Under the pieces are notes generated by a model. That model saw nothing but the letters and a program-made list of their open reading frames with translations, ran no database searches and was not told the origin of the DNA. A stretch of 64,000 nt of DNA from positions 62,001-126,000 of the forward strand of contig JALMLS010000122.1 in assembly GCA_038496445.1 (NCBI GenBank), given 5' to 3'. The stretch is from Trichosphaerium sp. ATCC 40318. Taxonomy: Eukaryota; Discosea; Flabellinia; Trichosidae. This document shows positions 24,939 through 38,048 of the stretch, piece after piece; position 1 is the first letter of the stretch, and each line of letters begins with the position of its first letter. The position numbers and the translations under genes are program-made.

Positions 24939-25581
24939 ATGCAAGCTTTGTATATTCTCGCGCTAGTTATTTTATGCAATTGTCTCGCTGTAGAGAGTGT
25001 ATTTCCAAAACTATACTGTCAAACAAACGACTGTGTTCGTATTGGCGTTGTAGGGTACTCCGGAAAGCGATTTAACGAAACAAAAGCGATTTCGTATCTA
25101 GAGCAAGGATTTACAAGAGTAACAGTGCGTCAAGTAACTCCATCATACTACTAATGCGTCACTCGAAGAATACTATGCCTTCAAAAGAGTACATCATTGT
25201 CAGTGGGTACACAAATATAGGAGTACCAAAGTTAGCGTACCAAATTGCTCTTGAAAAGGCTTGGTCTACAGTAGGTGTTGCTTGTCCAAAAGCAACGAAG
25301 TATGACACATTCCCTTGTAATACTACTGTTATTACAGGACATGATTGGGGAGATGAGAGTCTGGTACGAACCTCCGTTGTGGACAGAGTGTTGTCCTATT
25401 TTTATGACAGGATTTTTTTTTCTACTTTTGTTGATTGTCTTTGTAGATGTTCTTGTCAACTATAGATATACTCGTTCGTGTAGGTGGCGGTTCTCAAACA
25501 GTTAAAGAAACATCTATTGCTGAAGCTAACGGTATACCCACTATACAATATGATCTTGGTACCTTACCACCAATGTTCTAA
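24939..25581 (+). CDS. Secreted SLOG/LOG-like Rossmann-fold protein
   Basis: The N-terminus is a clear signal peptide (LYILALVILCNCLAVESVF). The mature part reads RIGVVGYSGKRFNETKA, then after a 48-nt intron EYIIVSGYTNIGVPKLAYQI and STVGVACPKATKYDTFPC, with TVITGHDWGDESL. After a second intron come DILVRVGGGSQTVKETSIA and GIPTIQYDLGTLPPMF. The alternating strand/helix pattern, the GYTNIGVPKLAY turn and the RVGGGSQTVKE loop are those of SLOG-superfamily (LOG, DprA-like) nucleotide-binding Rossmann folds. The fold call is inference. The usual family is cytosolic, so a secretory signal is unexpected. The catalytic role is unknown. Three exons, stop TAA 25579-25581. Confidence 0.6.
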
Positions 25582-25894
25582 TTTAGCAACTTGCACATTT
25601 TACAAAGGCAAGCAGCTACACGCTGTTTTAGGCCTTAGAACGTCTGAAATAAACTATGAATGAAATTATGCGTTGTGTATAAATATTGGTAGCGTGATGT
25701 TGGTGGGTTAGAGTGGAGTAAAAGCTTACGGCTTAAAGAGCTATAGTTCCCAAAAACGCAAGTATTGCGTCTCATCCTAATGTTTGTCCTGAGCCAAGAT
25801 GAGATAACTCTGACAAGTGAAATGGAAATATGATATTTTAATGACTGTATAGGATGCGCTAGCTCACTTTACATTACAATTTATCATGCCACGT
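25582..25894. other. Gene-free gap
   Basis: No coding region, RNA gene or repeat was recognised between the SLOG-like gene and the convergent MORN gene. Confidence 0.4.
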
Positions 25895-26650
25895 TCAAGG
25901 CTTTCTGTAGATCATATGGCCAGGACGATGTTCACAGTACAGCACTTCAATATTATCGGCAACATACTTGCAGTGACCTTTTAATTTACCACTTTCAAAC
26001 CAACTTTTGTATTCTCCGTGCCTCTTACCATTAGAGAAATAAAGTTGATATTTCAATTGACCACTATTATACCACCCTTTGTATTCACCTTCTTTTTTAC
26101 CATTCACACAAAAGTAATGCTCTTGTAGATAACCAGTTATTCTCCAAGTCTTGCATTCACCTTCTCGTTTGCCATCAACGTAATACCAAGCCTCCTCTAA
26201 CTGTCCGTTGCTATACCACCCTTTGTACTCGCCATGTATCACTCCCTTAGAGTACACATGATGCTCGCATATTTGACCATTCTTATACCAGTACTTGTAA
26301 TCTCCGTCGTACATGCCGTCTACAAAATTACACTGACTGCTTATTTGCCCGTCTTCATAATATTGTTTGTGTTCTCCATGGTTTACACCATTTCTCCAAT
26401 TACTTTGACGAAGAACTATGTTATTCGCCAAAGCAGTCTGTTTCCACAAACCGTGTTTGTTCATCTTGTCGTCAAACCTTGAAGTCGTCGCTGTGTATTT
26501 GGACAGAAGAGGCCATAATCTATACACTTCTACATCCAGATCAGCGATATCTAGATGTAATTCAACAGGAAGGTCAAAAAGGTGGCGACAATCTAGTTTT
26601 GCAATTGCTTTCGGTTCTAAGGGTAATTTACGTCTCACGTTGCTTGCCAT
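25895..26650 (-). CDS. F-box protein with MORN-type repeats, intronless
   Basis: The first ATG in the frame is at 26650 (MASNVRRKLPLEPKAIAK). An F-box-like segment follows (HLFDLPVELHLDI), then six tandem repeats of about 23 residues of the form HGEYKGWYSNGQLEEAWYY and EGEYKGWYNSGQLKYQ, which are MORN-like (toxin-antidote/phage-type variant) repeats. The gene is one open frame of about 250 codons without introns, unlike nearly all neighbours. F-box proteins recruit substrates to SCF ubiquitin ligases, and the repeats would be the substrate side. F-box-plus-MORN proteins of this style are well known in amoeba-infecting giant viruses (Marseilleviridae and others), so exchange in either direction is possible. 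Confidence 0.75.
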   Translation of the reverse strand: MASNVRRKLPLEPKAIAKLDCRHLFDLPVELHLDIADLDVEVYRLWPLLSKYTATTSRFDDKMNKHGLWKQTALANNIVLRQSNWRNGVNHGEHKQYYEDGQISSQCNFVDGMYDGDYKYWYKNGQICEHHVYSKGVIHGEYKGWYSNGQLEEAWYYVDGKREGECKTWRITGYLQEHYFCVNGKKEGEYKGWYNSGQLKYQLYFSNGKRHGEYKSWFESGKLKGHCKYVADNIEVLYCEHRPGHMIYRKP

Positions 26651-27655
26651 TTGGTACTTTTGAAAAAAGAATTCAATCAAGCCAATTATTTGACCAGTTG
26701 ATTGATCTTGATAGTTTTCAGTGAAAATCAGACCACTGGTTAAGATTTAAGGCGTTTTCTGTACATCAGCAAGCCTCATTTTCACTAGCTTGAGTTATTA
26801 TAAAATAGGAGCCATACCACTTAAAAACCAATGTGTGAATTAAAATCACTTGGAATCGAACAACGACTGAAAGAAAAAAACTCGAAGTTAAATTTTACTT
26901 TCATTAAAACTTGACGGTACTTCTTCCTTTTGTCTGAGTCAGTACTAATTCGACATTTGATATATTACACTTGTCATTCATATTGGAAGAACGCTACTTG
27001 AGAGCAACAAAAGATGCTTTACGGACTAAGAAAAAATTCGAAACAATAAAAAAAGCCCAAACGTTTTTTAGTAACTATAACAACCACAACCACATTGCCA
27101 ATAACGCTTCTAATAACTTCAGAATTGCTACCTAGTATTGGAACAACCATCTGACGTTATGACAAGATTTAGCTTGTTTCCAACAACTTAAACAAACATG
27201 AATACTAATAAACAAACTACAATCATGTGTACCTGAAGAAGACTTGCTCCTCTGCAATTATCTTTTTTGAACTTTAGGCAATTTTCTTACTTGTTAGACG
27301 TTGGTTTGGGTGAAAGAACCAAAATTATCTTCCTATTTAGGTAAGTATAGTGCGTAATACACGTGCTCAAATCATTTATTTTCTTCCAAACATACTTGTA
27401 GGTGTCCTACAACTTCAAAGGTAAAGCGAGAATGTGCTACAACTGCTCCAAATAGCATTTTTGTGCACAATTGCCAGTACGTTTTTATAAAGAAAAATCA
27501 GTGAACTTACTTTTGTTAGGGCCTAGCTTTACGTATACATACTGATGCAAGGGGTGTTACAAAAAGGGTTCAAATAGCTACATATTTAGTTAGTACTTAA
27601 TGCTACAAAATCAGTATCTTTTCAATACTTTGACTCCTTACTCTGCTACTTCAGT
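26651..27655. other. Gene-free AT-rich stretch
   Basis: About 1 kb with no sustained open frame, RNA gene or repeat that I can support. It contains one CACGTG near 27362. It lies between the MORN gene promoter side and an LRR relic. Confidence 0.4.
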
Positions 27656-27659
27656 ATTA

Positions 27660-27950
27660 AATACGCGAATTGTATGAACCTCAAAAGAGCTTTAACACCT
27701 TCATCAGTTACTGAAGTATAACAGAGGTGAATAATATGAACACCAGCAAGTGCTTTAATACCTTCATCTGTTATATTCTTACACTATTGAGGCGTACGTC
27801 GAAGGCTTTAATACCTTTGTCAGTAACTGAAGAGTTATAAATGTAAATAGTTTGTACTCAGGAGAGGCAATGAAATGGCATGTTTGACAAGCTATATCGA
27901 GCATCTCAAGCCGTCCAGAATCTACCAAACACACGGGTCTAGTAGGCTTG
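27660..27950 (-). pseudogene. LRR gene relic
   Basis: Read on the minus strand, three degraded copies of the roughly 21-residue LRR unit are visible (for example GVHIIHLCYTSVTDEGVKAL near 27740-27680, and SSVTDKGIKAF further upstream). They lie in shifted frames with internal stops. They match the repeats of the genes at 63032 and 49490. No F-box part remains. It is a decayed member of the dispersed F-box/LRR family. Confidence 0.75.
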
Positions 27951-28483
27951 AGCGCCATATTTTAAAGCATATCTGAGCTTTTGGGGTTAACACAAAAGGC
28001 TAGTTCTTCGTTCAAAGACACCAGGGCACTGTTTGTAAACCCAAAAAAATCCTTTTTATTATGTGACAAGATTCATACAAGTTTTTTTTTTTTTGTTTGG
28101 GTTTTTTTTCTTTTCAAGTACGAGTCGTTTTCTTCGACTAGTTTTGCATCAAACACAAGAAAAAAATAAGATTGATGCAACATTCATTGTTGTTGTAAAA
28201 CTAGAATATATTAGAATCGAATACATAGTGAGGAGAGAACATCAAAAGTAAAAAAAAAATCCAAAAAAAGAGAAAAAAAAGGCAGTTCGTTCCAATTTGT
28301 TGGATTTTTGGCTCCCAGCAAGGCTTTGTTTTGAAGTTTTGTACTTAGGTAGCTGTATTAAACTCCAACACAAAAAGAACAAACAATACTCCAACAATAT
28401 TTTATGACTGAGGCTAAATATGAAAAGGAAAAAAAATCTGAACGTACTTTTTTGTTTTTTATTTTTTTTGTTTTCCTTCTCTT
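27951..28483. other. Low-complexity AT-rich gap
   Basis: This stretch is rich in A and T runs, with no believable gene. It borders the 3' end of NUP210 and probably contains its 3' processing signals, which could not be pinpointed. Confidence 0.4.
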
Positions 28484-31400
28484 TTATTGCAATGGGACAA
28501 AGTATCTACCATTAGGTGAACGCACTGGCTGTGGTTTCTTATAAGGATCACGTTGTGGAGATCCTATACCACCAGCTCTAGGTGGAGCTAAAATCAAAAG
28601 TCAGTCTCAGCAGCGATACAATAAAAACAAGCTTGCTACTTGTCTGGATTTCAAACAATGACTTAAAACTCCATCTAGGTTTATGACAAAACAGTCATAT
28701 AACCATTAACACCAACGATCATATCAGAGTAAATGATCAAAGGTGGTGGAGCAAGGGAACAAACGGTGTGGTGATGATAGAAATGTTATTTTGTTGAATG
28801 CAAAAAAAAAAAGTACTTACGGCTCCTGTGCCTCCTAGCGGCAGTTCTATTTTGAACCTTATTCCTCCTTGCTTTCATACAATTATTTTCAACTAGTGAC
28901 ATACCACAAAGCATCAAAAGGAAAATTCCTCCAACTACACAAGGAGAAAAGTTAGTATCCATGGATAGGTATTGAAAAGTTCAAGAAAAAATCTTTGCTC
29001 ATCAAACAAAACTATCACGTGGTTTTTTGATAAAATAATATGTTTATAATATAATAAACATAAGCGTGGATTTAATAATAACTTAGTTTCGAAGATACAG
29101 GTAGAAGAAACGAGAGTTCTTGCAACAAAAAAAGATAAAAAAACAAGAAAGAGTACTTACCAATAGTAAAAGATATCGCAAAGTATCCACTGCTTTCTTT
29201 CTCTGGAGGTGCCGAATAAGATACATGACCACTTGGGTTACCCGGGAATCTAGGTGTTGGCTTGCTACCATCAACCCTGTAGTGAACATGAACAGTATCC
29301 TAAAAAAAAGTCAGTTTGTTACAACCTTCTGTTGGAAAAAAAGAAGAAATTGCTCATTACCGCTAGGTTATTATCAGGATCTATGAGTTGTATAGGAACA
29401 CTCTCAAAGTTGGTTTCATCAGGATTAAGTACTGTTACAACAAGTATATAACGTGACGCATTAAGAGGATCAGAAGCTTTTCCAAATTCTGGATTTTCTT
29501 TCAATCGAGCATGAATCCTAGCGTCCTTCGCCATAACATAAACTGATGGTCCTCCATATACATTTATACTATAAGTACGTGCAAGAGGAGACATTTTGAT
29601 CTTAAAAATTGAGTAAGAATTACACGTTAAGCGTGACTTGTCAACAACAACAAAAAGAACGAAAAAAAGGAGAAAAACGAAAAAAAGTCACATTGACGAG
29701 AGTACAAAGAGTACGTACACTTCGGAGAGAAGGCATGAGACTTTGCACAGTATTTGGAACATCAATAGTTGTAGTATTTGAAATTTTTAATTCTCCTTTA
29801 CCACCATTGTCTGTAACTTCAACTTTAAGTTCGAAAGTTGTATCATAAACATTAGCAATCTGAAAAAAAAGAGTTAGCCACGAGACTCAGCACAAAAAAA
29901 AAAGTATCAGCAGTAAGCACTACTACACGCCAGATTATTTTAAAACACTAAATTGGTCAGCTGTGGTACCTGGTTCTCAAATTCTAATCTACAAAAGTAA
30001 TGTGCACGTAATCCAGAACTTAAATCTGTATACTCTTTGATAGATATTTCAAGTTTTGATTTATCACCAAGCTTACAATCAAACTTGATATTATTCTTTA
30101 TATTGTTTGAATCAAAAATCTCATCTCCAGTAGCTGTCTCGAACTTTATAGGTACAAGCAAAGCATGTGGGTCTACTTCACCTCCCTGTACTATAGTCTG
30201 GGCTTCTCTATCTATAAGTATACGTGCGACTTTATCAACAATAACCACAGCAAAAGTGTAAACGCTGGAATTATGGAAAATATGTGTTCTGCCAACTCCC
30301 TTTGCAGTAGCTGCGCCAGTGTTTGGGTTAACCCTAAATACACATATAAGAATTGATTAAAAAATTACAACCAGACAGACAAGTCTTGTCCAAGCCAGTA
30401 TAAAACGAAGAAAATAAAGTACAAAAACAAGAAAAGCCAAACACAAAAAATTTTCTGAACTGATAGGTTTCTCAGAACGCTTGTAAAACATTATGTTGAA
30501 AAGGCGTTTTCTTCAGAATCAAGCATAACACCAAAGTTAATTTTGTAAATATCATAGCGTGAGGCATGTTTCAATTCAAGAAAAAACGTGAAAGAAAAAA
30601 AATACTTACTCGAGCAAGTCTGGATCTGAGCTCGACCATGGTCCTTTGAATACACTCTTATCATATTTGAATGTAGTCTTTGGTGTTATTTTACCATTGA
30701 CATGAACAACAGCAAATGAAGGACTCAAGGAATTTGATACATGAAGCTTTACGTAAGTAGAGTAAGAACGTGAAGCATGACCTCTTGTATGTTGTGTATT
30801 ATCAAACTCCTCAGTAGATCCATGAGGCCATACCATAGCCTTTAATGTAATATTTCCAGCACGAATACCCTTAACAACAAGGTTGACACAGTCATGGCGG
30901 GAACCTTAATCAACATTAGAACACGGAAGCCGAGAAAGAGTTTGATGAAAATTTTCTGGGAAAATGTTTGTGCTTCGGGCTGACCCTTTCAGGTCTCAAC
31001 AAGGAATCACTAGACGTACCGTTACTATAGTCAAGACGCCAAGAAATCAGTTCAGGCGAATCAGTTGATACCTCAAGAGCAACATTGTCGAGAGTTGTGA
31101 ATTCTCTACCAAGATCATCACGTACTCTAACTCTAAAATGTTGTTCTGCACCAACAGGTAGCTTTCAAAAAAAATTAGCATTTAAAATAGTGTAATAAAC
31201 TAAACACATCAAACAGAAGACAAGAAAAAAAGAAAAGTGAGCAACAACAAAACACGTGATGATAAGTAATTAACAAAAAACTCCGATGCTTAAAGTGTTT
31301 TGCATTAGTAAACGTACGAAAGAAAATACAGGTGGTAGAGGGTCCAAGTGAACACTACCGACCATAGCAGCATTTACGGTAACAATAAAGTCTTGAGAAG

Positions 31401-34400
31401 GTGTCACAGTGTTTTCAACACGAACATATCCTTTAGGGGTATAAAGTAAGAAATCCAAAAGAAAACACTTTTTTTTTTTTTGCTTGTACCTCTTCCAGAA
31501 CGTATTGCCGTGATTTCTCCTATTGAGTCAACTCTGATGACATCAGATGCTTTACCATTATAACCACCAAGCTCCATGTAACGATCATTGAACTAAACGA
31601 AAGTCATAAAACTGACAGGAAGGGAAAAACAGCTTCTGCCTAAAAAAGCAACTGACTTTAAATAAACGTTGTACATACACTTCCTTCGCTAGTAGTACGA
31701 AGCTTGTATTTAGCTCCAGGTACCATAACAATCATACTATTACAAGCACAATCATCTGTTTTAAGAGCAAACTCCTGAAGAGTAGTAAAAGAAGATGTAG
31801 CTTCAAGTTGTGTTGTTCCAGCAAAAGCTTTTCCTGTAGGGTCGAATACAGAGACCTGAATAGTAGCTCTACCAGCTTCCGCACCTAGTATTCATGTATA
31901 AGCATACCACTTAAAGATATCGTAATATAATAGTACCTTTGACGACAATAGCAGGAGCATACTGTGGAGACAAAGTAACATTAGCTTGGTTAAATATGGA
32001 CATCAAACCAAGAATGTTAGGATGAGATATACTCCATTGGAACTCAAGTGGTATACCAGCCCATGCGAGTGGTGTTTCACCATCCTCTCCCTTTATAAAA
32101 AGAATTAATTATTGTGACTCTACTCCACGCTATAGCTAAGAAACAACGTACTTCAACGTGAATGGTTTGACTTCTTCTTGATAAAATTGTATTTGTCCAA
32201 GTACGTATCATTAAGCCTTCCAGTTTCTTTACAGTGATCTTAACAGCGGCTTTGCCTATCTCAAGAGCTTGTCCAGTAATAGGTTCATATGTAGTCATTG
32301 TGACGTATGCTGTTGTATGACCGACCTTTGTAGCAGATACTACACCATTAACCTTATTGATACTTGCAATATCTTCATGGTCAACATCCCACTCAACCTA
32401 AATACGCATAAGAATATTCATCCAGAACTTTAGTAATGAACTGAAGGAAATCTCATGAACGAAACAACAGCACTTCGGAAAACCAGAAAAAAGGCGTACA
32501 TCACGTGTTGGTGGACCACCCTTGTAGGTGAGTTGAAACTTAGCTCCTGGAAGTAGCACAAGGCTTCTTTGCACAACTTCCAATGGTTCAAAAACATGAA
32601 TCTAAGCAAGAGTAAGAATGAAGCAAAAAAAAAAAAATGCAAAAAGATTTCTAGCGAAGAATGGTTTCGATCCATTGACCTTTGGGTTATGGGCCCAACA
32701 CGCTCCCTGCTGCGCCACTTCGCTTTTTACGTTGTAATAAGAAGGAAATAAAATGTAGTCTTTCAAAATTATTCTAAAGACTACGATTGACTAGTTTTTG
32801 AGCTTAGACTGTATTCATTTCGTACTGGTTTTGGGTCAGATGCCACAGTATTACCATTATGGGTAATAAGGGTTGCTGAAATACGGACTGTACCAACAGA
32901 GACACCTCTAACGTAGAATTGGCTTTTCTCAGTCTTATCACGCCTAATGGATGCACCATTGCTATCAAGGGTGATGTCCACGCGAACGTATTTGTATTGA
33001 TCCTATAAACGAAGTTACAAATCGATTACAATTTAAAAAAAACGTCATGTTTCTCGTTCATCTGTAAAAGGACGTTAAGCTATCGTACCACTCTGAATAC
33101 TGATCCTTCGCTATCCAGAATTTGTACTTTCAACGGTATTTCATTACCGAGCTGTACAATGGTAGTAGATGTGAGAATTAAATCTGAAAAAAATAACGTT
33201 AACTTTGCTGTCTAACAATGCACCAGTACCAGATACATGGGAAACCAAAATACGAGTTTCTGAAATATCAGTACCACCCAAGCACATATCACGAACAGAA
33301 ACCTATAAAGAAGATCAGAACTTACTCTTCAAGTTCAACAAAGAAAACAAGAAAAAACAGTTTACCTTAACAACTCCAGGTGCTTGTGGTATGAGTGTAA
33401 CTCTACCATTTCGCTCAGGAGTAACCTTAGCAATCTCTGTAGAATTTACAGAGAAGCTAAATTCTCCACTACCACCTGCCAACCTCAATAAAGCTTGATT
33501 CTTTGGGTGCAAAATGAGAGAAAGAGCAGGTGGCATAAGTTTGACAATTGGATGCAAATAAATACGATAAACGTTTTGTATAGGAACAGAAAATCGTTTG
33601 GCCACTGTTGGAATAACACGCATTGCATCTTCAGTATAACCAGAAGCAGTAATAGTCAAATCAACAGTTCCTAGAGCAGAGTTTTAGAAAAAAAAAATAC
33701 GAGAATGGAATACATACCTTCAAAGTCCGCAAAGTCAACATAACGTGCAGGCTGTCCAATCTCTTCAGGCGGACCTTCAAGGAAATTTGCGACAGTCTAA
33801 AATCCATTAAGATCAGGGCAATATAAACAAGCTGCTTTGTACATTGTTAGATGCTGTCCAAGTTAAATCTAGTGAAGTAAAGTTTGTAAAACGATGACCT
33901 TCCTCATCATATGCTGTAACGTTAAATACAAGTAAACCATCATTTCTAAGATCGTATTGTTCAGGAAGACCTCCTTTAGACTCTTCCAAGTGATTCAAAA
34001 TAGCTATAAGAGCACATAAGCTCAAAGATCCTTCAAAAAAAAATAAAAATCGATTGCTTACTTTCAGCACATGTAGGAGGAATATTAGCCAACGCTGTTT
34101 CTAGAAGAGTAGCTTCAAGATGGTGGAGTGTTGGGTATAATAATAGGTTCTTTGGAGTATGGCAAGAGATATAAAAGCTTAACTCAGCATCAGCTGGGAA
34201 CCTATTATCATCACTCTCACTATTGGAATAAACCAATTTCGCCAACTAAAAAAAATTAGTAAGATCTCAAAGTTTAAAGTGTCAACGATTAAACAGCACG
34301 AGTTGTTAGTTTTGTTGAAAAGTGAGCGTGCTAGTACTTACTTGGTCTGTTTCTTCCAAACAGGTAATAAGGTATGTCCTCAAATTACCTCTCACAACAC

Positions 34401-37400
34401 GTTTTTGTGCAAGAATTGAGTTACCATCTTGAACTTCAAGTTTATGCTTAAACAAAGAAGGATCACGCCTCCACGGAGTAGGTCCACCAACAACTGTAAC
34501 TAACGCGCTACTTCCCAAAGTGAGTAAGTATAGAGGTAGTTCCTTTCTATATTTGCCATGTTCAGGTACCTAATACAACTTAGAAAAGAAGACAAAGAAC
34601 AAAGAGATTTTAATGCTTCGTTTTAAGTGCCCAAAAGAAACTTACGTATCGCTGAAGAACTCTCTCTAATGGTGGGTCAATTAGCCTCATTTGTTGATAT
34701 GCAGCAATTATAACGTTTTTAACAGGCAATGTGCTATAACGAAGTAATACTTCAGTAGCACCATCTTTCAATCCAGCGAATTGTTGAGAAGCACAAATAT
34801 TGCCTTCATAATCTTGTAGAACGTAATCCTATAACTCAAATCAGAACAAATAATCATGTAGTAGTATTATACTCTACGTTCTATGGGTTCTCAGGACAGA
34901 AACCCGCTCAATAAACGTAAAATGTCAAAAAGAAAAAAAAAATACCTTTGGTACAGGCTCCATTCTGAAAAGCTCAGAGTGTTGTAAATCCCATCCAAGA
35001 CGCAAGTTACCACAGCTGTCAAAGACATTACCCTTCTTATCATAAATGATAACGTGTAATACTAAATTTTCTCCAATGAGAACTTCACGCGCTCCAGAAA
35101 GAAAGTCCATTCCTGTAGGAGAACTAACCAAAATCTAAAGAAAAAATTAAGATGAAAGAAAAAACAAAGCCCAAGACAAGCACATACCTCAACAATAGCT
35201 ACGTTTTGAGGCGCAAGTTGATCTTCTACAAATACTACGGTGGTTCCTCTAGCATGACCAGTAACAGTACCAACATTATCAACCTGTAAAAGCAACAATA
35301 TAAGTAACCTTACTTTGGTTTTTTTTTTGTTGAAAACAAAAGTTTTTCAAAAACCGTACCTGAGCGATTGTAGTATCATTTGAGGTCCATTCATAAAGAG
35401 TAGATCCACCGCTGACTTGGATATCATAGCTATGTCGAACACCAGAATCAAAAGGTAATGAGATTGTACGATTCGGTTTAACAACAAGTGGAGTTGTAAT
35501 TTGTACTGTATGAGCATATAAACTTAATCCCTCAACGATTGACCTCGAAAGTGGATATTGCTTATTTCTGCGCGTGTTCTAAACGAAAAAGTAAATAAGC
35601 CATTAATCACTTTCTTAGACATTATAAAAACAATGGGAATGTATATTTCAAAAATAGCGCGACCAAGAAGAACTTATGGTCAGTGAAAAGTGGTCACCAA
35701 AAAAAAAAATAATTGAAAGCTGTTTGAAAACTCTCAACTACGGAGTGTTTTCTCGGTTTAGATTGTTTTGTAAGTAATTTCAACTCGTATGTGAGGGACG
35801 TACACGCATCTCTATAAAATTAACATCAATCTCAGGGAATCCAGCCTTGAGTGCAGTGACTGTAATAGTATCTTGATTTGCATTTGTATCCAAAAATGTA
35901 AAATACTCTTCAGGCAAGTTCCAATGGAAATGCAAGTCCTATTTTAAAAAAATAACGTTAATAAACCGTTAGTTGTAAAATAAAATTCAAGGTGTTCGTT
36001 GAACCCAATGAAACGTAGAAGAAACTTCTTTATGATTTTTGGTTTTTTTGATTTTTTTTCCTTTGTACGGTACCTTAGTGTGGTATAATCTGTTGTCCTC
36101 TTTATCAAACGCATTGATTTTAATAGTATAGTCTCTTCCAGAAATCATTAGCTTAACAGAACCCTTTTCCCATGTGTCATCATCCTTCAAAATAAAGTTA
36201 AAAAAAAATACAAACGTTTATAATTTTCACAAATCACTCACTGCTGGATAGAAGTCCAAAGTGATATACTCTGGGATAACTACAACAATCTCAGCGTGTA
36301 CAGTGCTTTCTTCCAAATCAATATCTGCATAACTAAGCAAAAAAAACATGTTAGAATCCAAAACAAATGTATAATGGCATTCGAAAAAACACTCACGTAA
36401 CACAAACACTGAACTTTCCAAGCTCTTGACCAATAACTGAAACCATACCAGCATGTGTAACTTTACCATATCCAGGAGCGGTTACTTCACCGTCATTGAT
36501 ACGTGTGAACCAAGTGTATCTTACAGTAGGCAAAGGAATAGCTAAAAGACAAGTAAGCACGATTGAGCAAAATTTTTTATTGGTTTGTTTTTCGCTGAAA
36601 CAAAAAGGGAGAAAGCTGATAACCTCGTGTTAAAAAACAAACGTACGTTTGATTTTACCAGCCTCCAATAGATCAAGTTCGTATTGAATATCAGAAACAG
36701 GACATACATATATCATGTATGAAGGTTTAAGTTGAATAGGCTCAATTACGGATAACTTAGTTATAGCGACAGCAATCATATTATAACGGTCGGAAACAAG
36801 TGATGCAGATACTGTTACACGTCCAGGTGTAATACCACGAACGAGAATAGAATCAGCTTTCTTTCCCTAAGGCACAAAGTCAAAAAAAAAAAAATCATTT
36901 TGTTGGAAAAAATTTTCTCATTTAAAACTTTTATGACATACACTGCTTTCCATGCGCAAAACGACATTTGTAGTATCAACACCAGAGTCTCTCCATGGCA
37001 CAAATTGTAAAACAGGTGTACCTTGCGCGAATATAAGTAAGACAAAACCAAAAAACTGCAAAAAAAAGTTGTTCGTTTATCCAATAAAAAAAAAAAAAGA
37101 GTTTGGCGTACCTGGTGTTGAAACAAGTACATCTTCAATATTCCATTTAAATTCAAGCCCTGATACGCTTGAAAACCTATTATCTACAAAGAAGGACACA
37201 ATGAGTCATCACAAACAACAAGAAACGAAAAAAAAAAACCAATCAAAACAGCCAAATAACTTGTTTATAATTCATTAATGGGTTCCGTAATTACCTTCAG
37301 TACCCTTAAAGACTTTTTTTTTGATGTCAAAGGAAGAAAAACCAAAAAATTTGGTTCAAAAAGCGTTTGAAGCGGGATTTCTGTTTTTTAAAGTTCAAAT

Positions 37401-38048
37401 TAATCGTATTTGGCGCGTTTGAAATACATACCAAGGTTATCGAATGCTAGTATATCAAGTGTTTCGACAGCATCTCTGTAAATAGTTTTTGTTGTGGTGA
37501 GTATCTGGATCTTTTCTATATGGTCCAAGTATACTTCCATTTGCATTGTGCGGCCGTTTTGACCGCGAGCTTCGCCGATTAACCATGAAGAGTCGCGAGT
37601 AAGCTCTTCGTGGATACTGGCCGCTCTGGCGCTGCAAGAAACTATGATTGTGCGGCCGCAGGTGTCTCTTTCGTCAACTTTAATTAATTCTGGTTTGGTG
37701 GCATGCCTTGGTCAAATTTAGCTCCATATAATACAGCTGCGCAACGTTTGCGCGTTTGTGACGTAATACTGATAATCAAGAAAAGTTTTCTATACGGCAA
37801 GGATACGCTCTGTACGCCATTTGGGTGCCGTAGAGGGAATTTTAACGAAACAGAAAGAAAAATACTTGCTCGTTCATTGCTTGTTCATTTACGTACCAAT
37901 CAAAGCAGCCATTGTCTGCAGCTAGTGTATGTTGTACGGCAGAGTTGTATGGTAGCAACAGCATAGACTCAGAAACTGTGATATCATCCTGAAAGCAGAG
38001 AACCACGCCTACCAAAAGGCACAATACTATGGTATGCGAAGTGATCAT
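28484..38048 (-). CDS. NUP210: Nuclear pore membrane glycoprotein 210 (gp210)
   Basis: A gene of about 9.5 kb with dozens of short exons. The N-terminus is a signal peptide (MITSHTIVLCLLVGVVLC) followed by DITVSESMLLLPYNSA. Exon 2-3 text (IQILTTTKTIYRDAVETLD, FSSVSGLEFKW) closely follows vertebrate gp210. The middle is a long series of Ig-like (BIG2-type) strands such as GTVTGHARGTTVVFVEDQLA. Near the C-terminus a single membrane helix (ISFTIG then GGIFLLMLCGMSLVEN) precedes a short cytosolic tail with KKPQPVRSPNGRYF, ending at TAA 28484-28486. NUP210 forms the luminal ring of the nuclear pore. The gene is almost entirely exon blocks of 100-200 nt separated by introns. One intron contains a tRNA gene. 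Confidence 0.95.
32652..32724 (-). tRNA. tRNA-iMet(CAU): Initiator tRNA-Met (CAU) nested in a NUP210 intron
   Basis: The minus-strand sequence folds as a tRNA of 73 nt. It has the acceptor AGCGAAG paired to CTTCGCT with discriminator A, D-arm GCGC...GCGT, anticodon loop CCCATAA on a stem containing GGG/CCC, and T-arm AATGG/CCATT with loop ATCGAAA. The A1-U72 end pair and the AUCGA T-loop are the marks of eukaryotic initiator tRNA. It carries no intron. Internal A and B boxes (TGGCGCAGCAGGG and GGATCGAAACC) are present, and a T5 run follows shortly after the 3' end, as for Pol III termination. It lies in a 224-nt intron (32602-32825) of NUP210, same strand. Confidence 0.96.

Noticed and set aside
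33205..33498. Plus-strand open frame opposite NUP210
   Set aside because: It lies antisense to a clear NUP210 exon whose protein text matches the family. The plus frame has no domain content.
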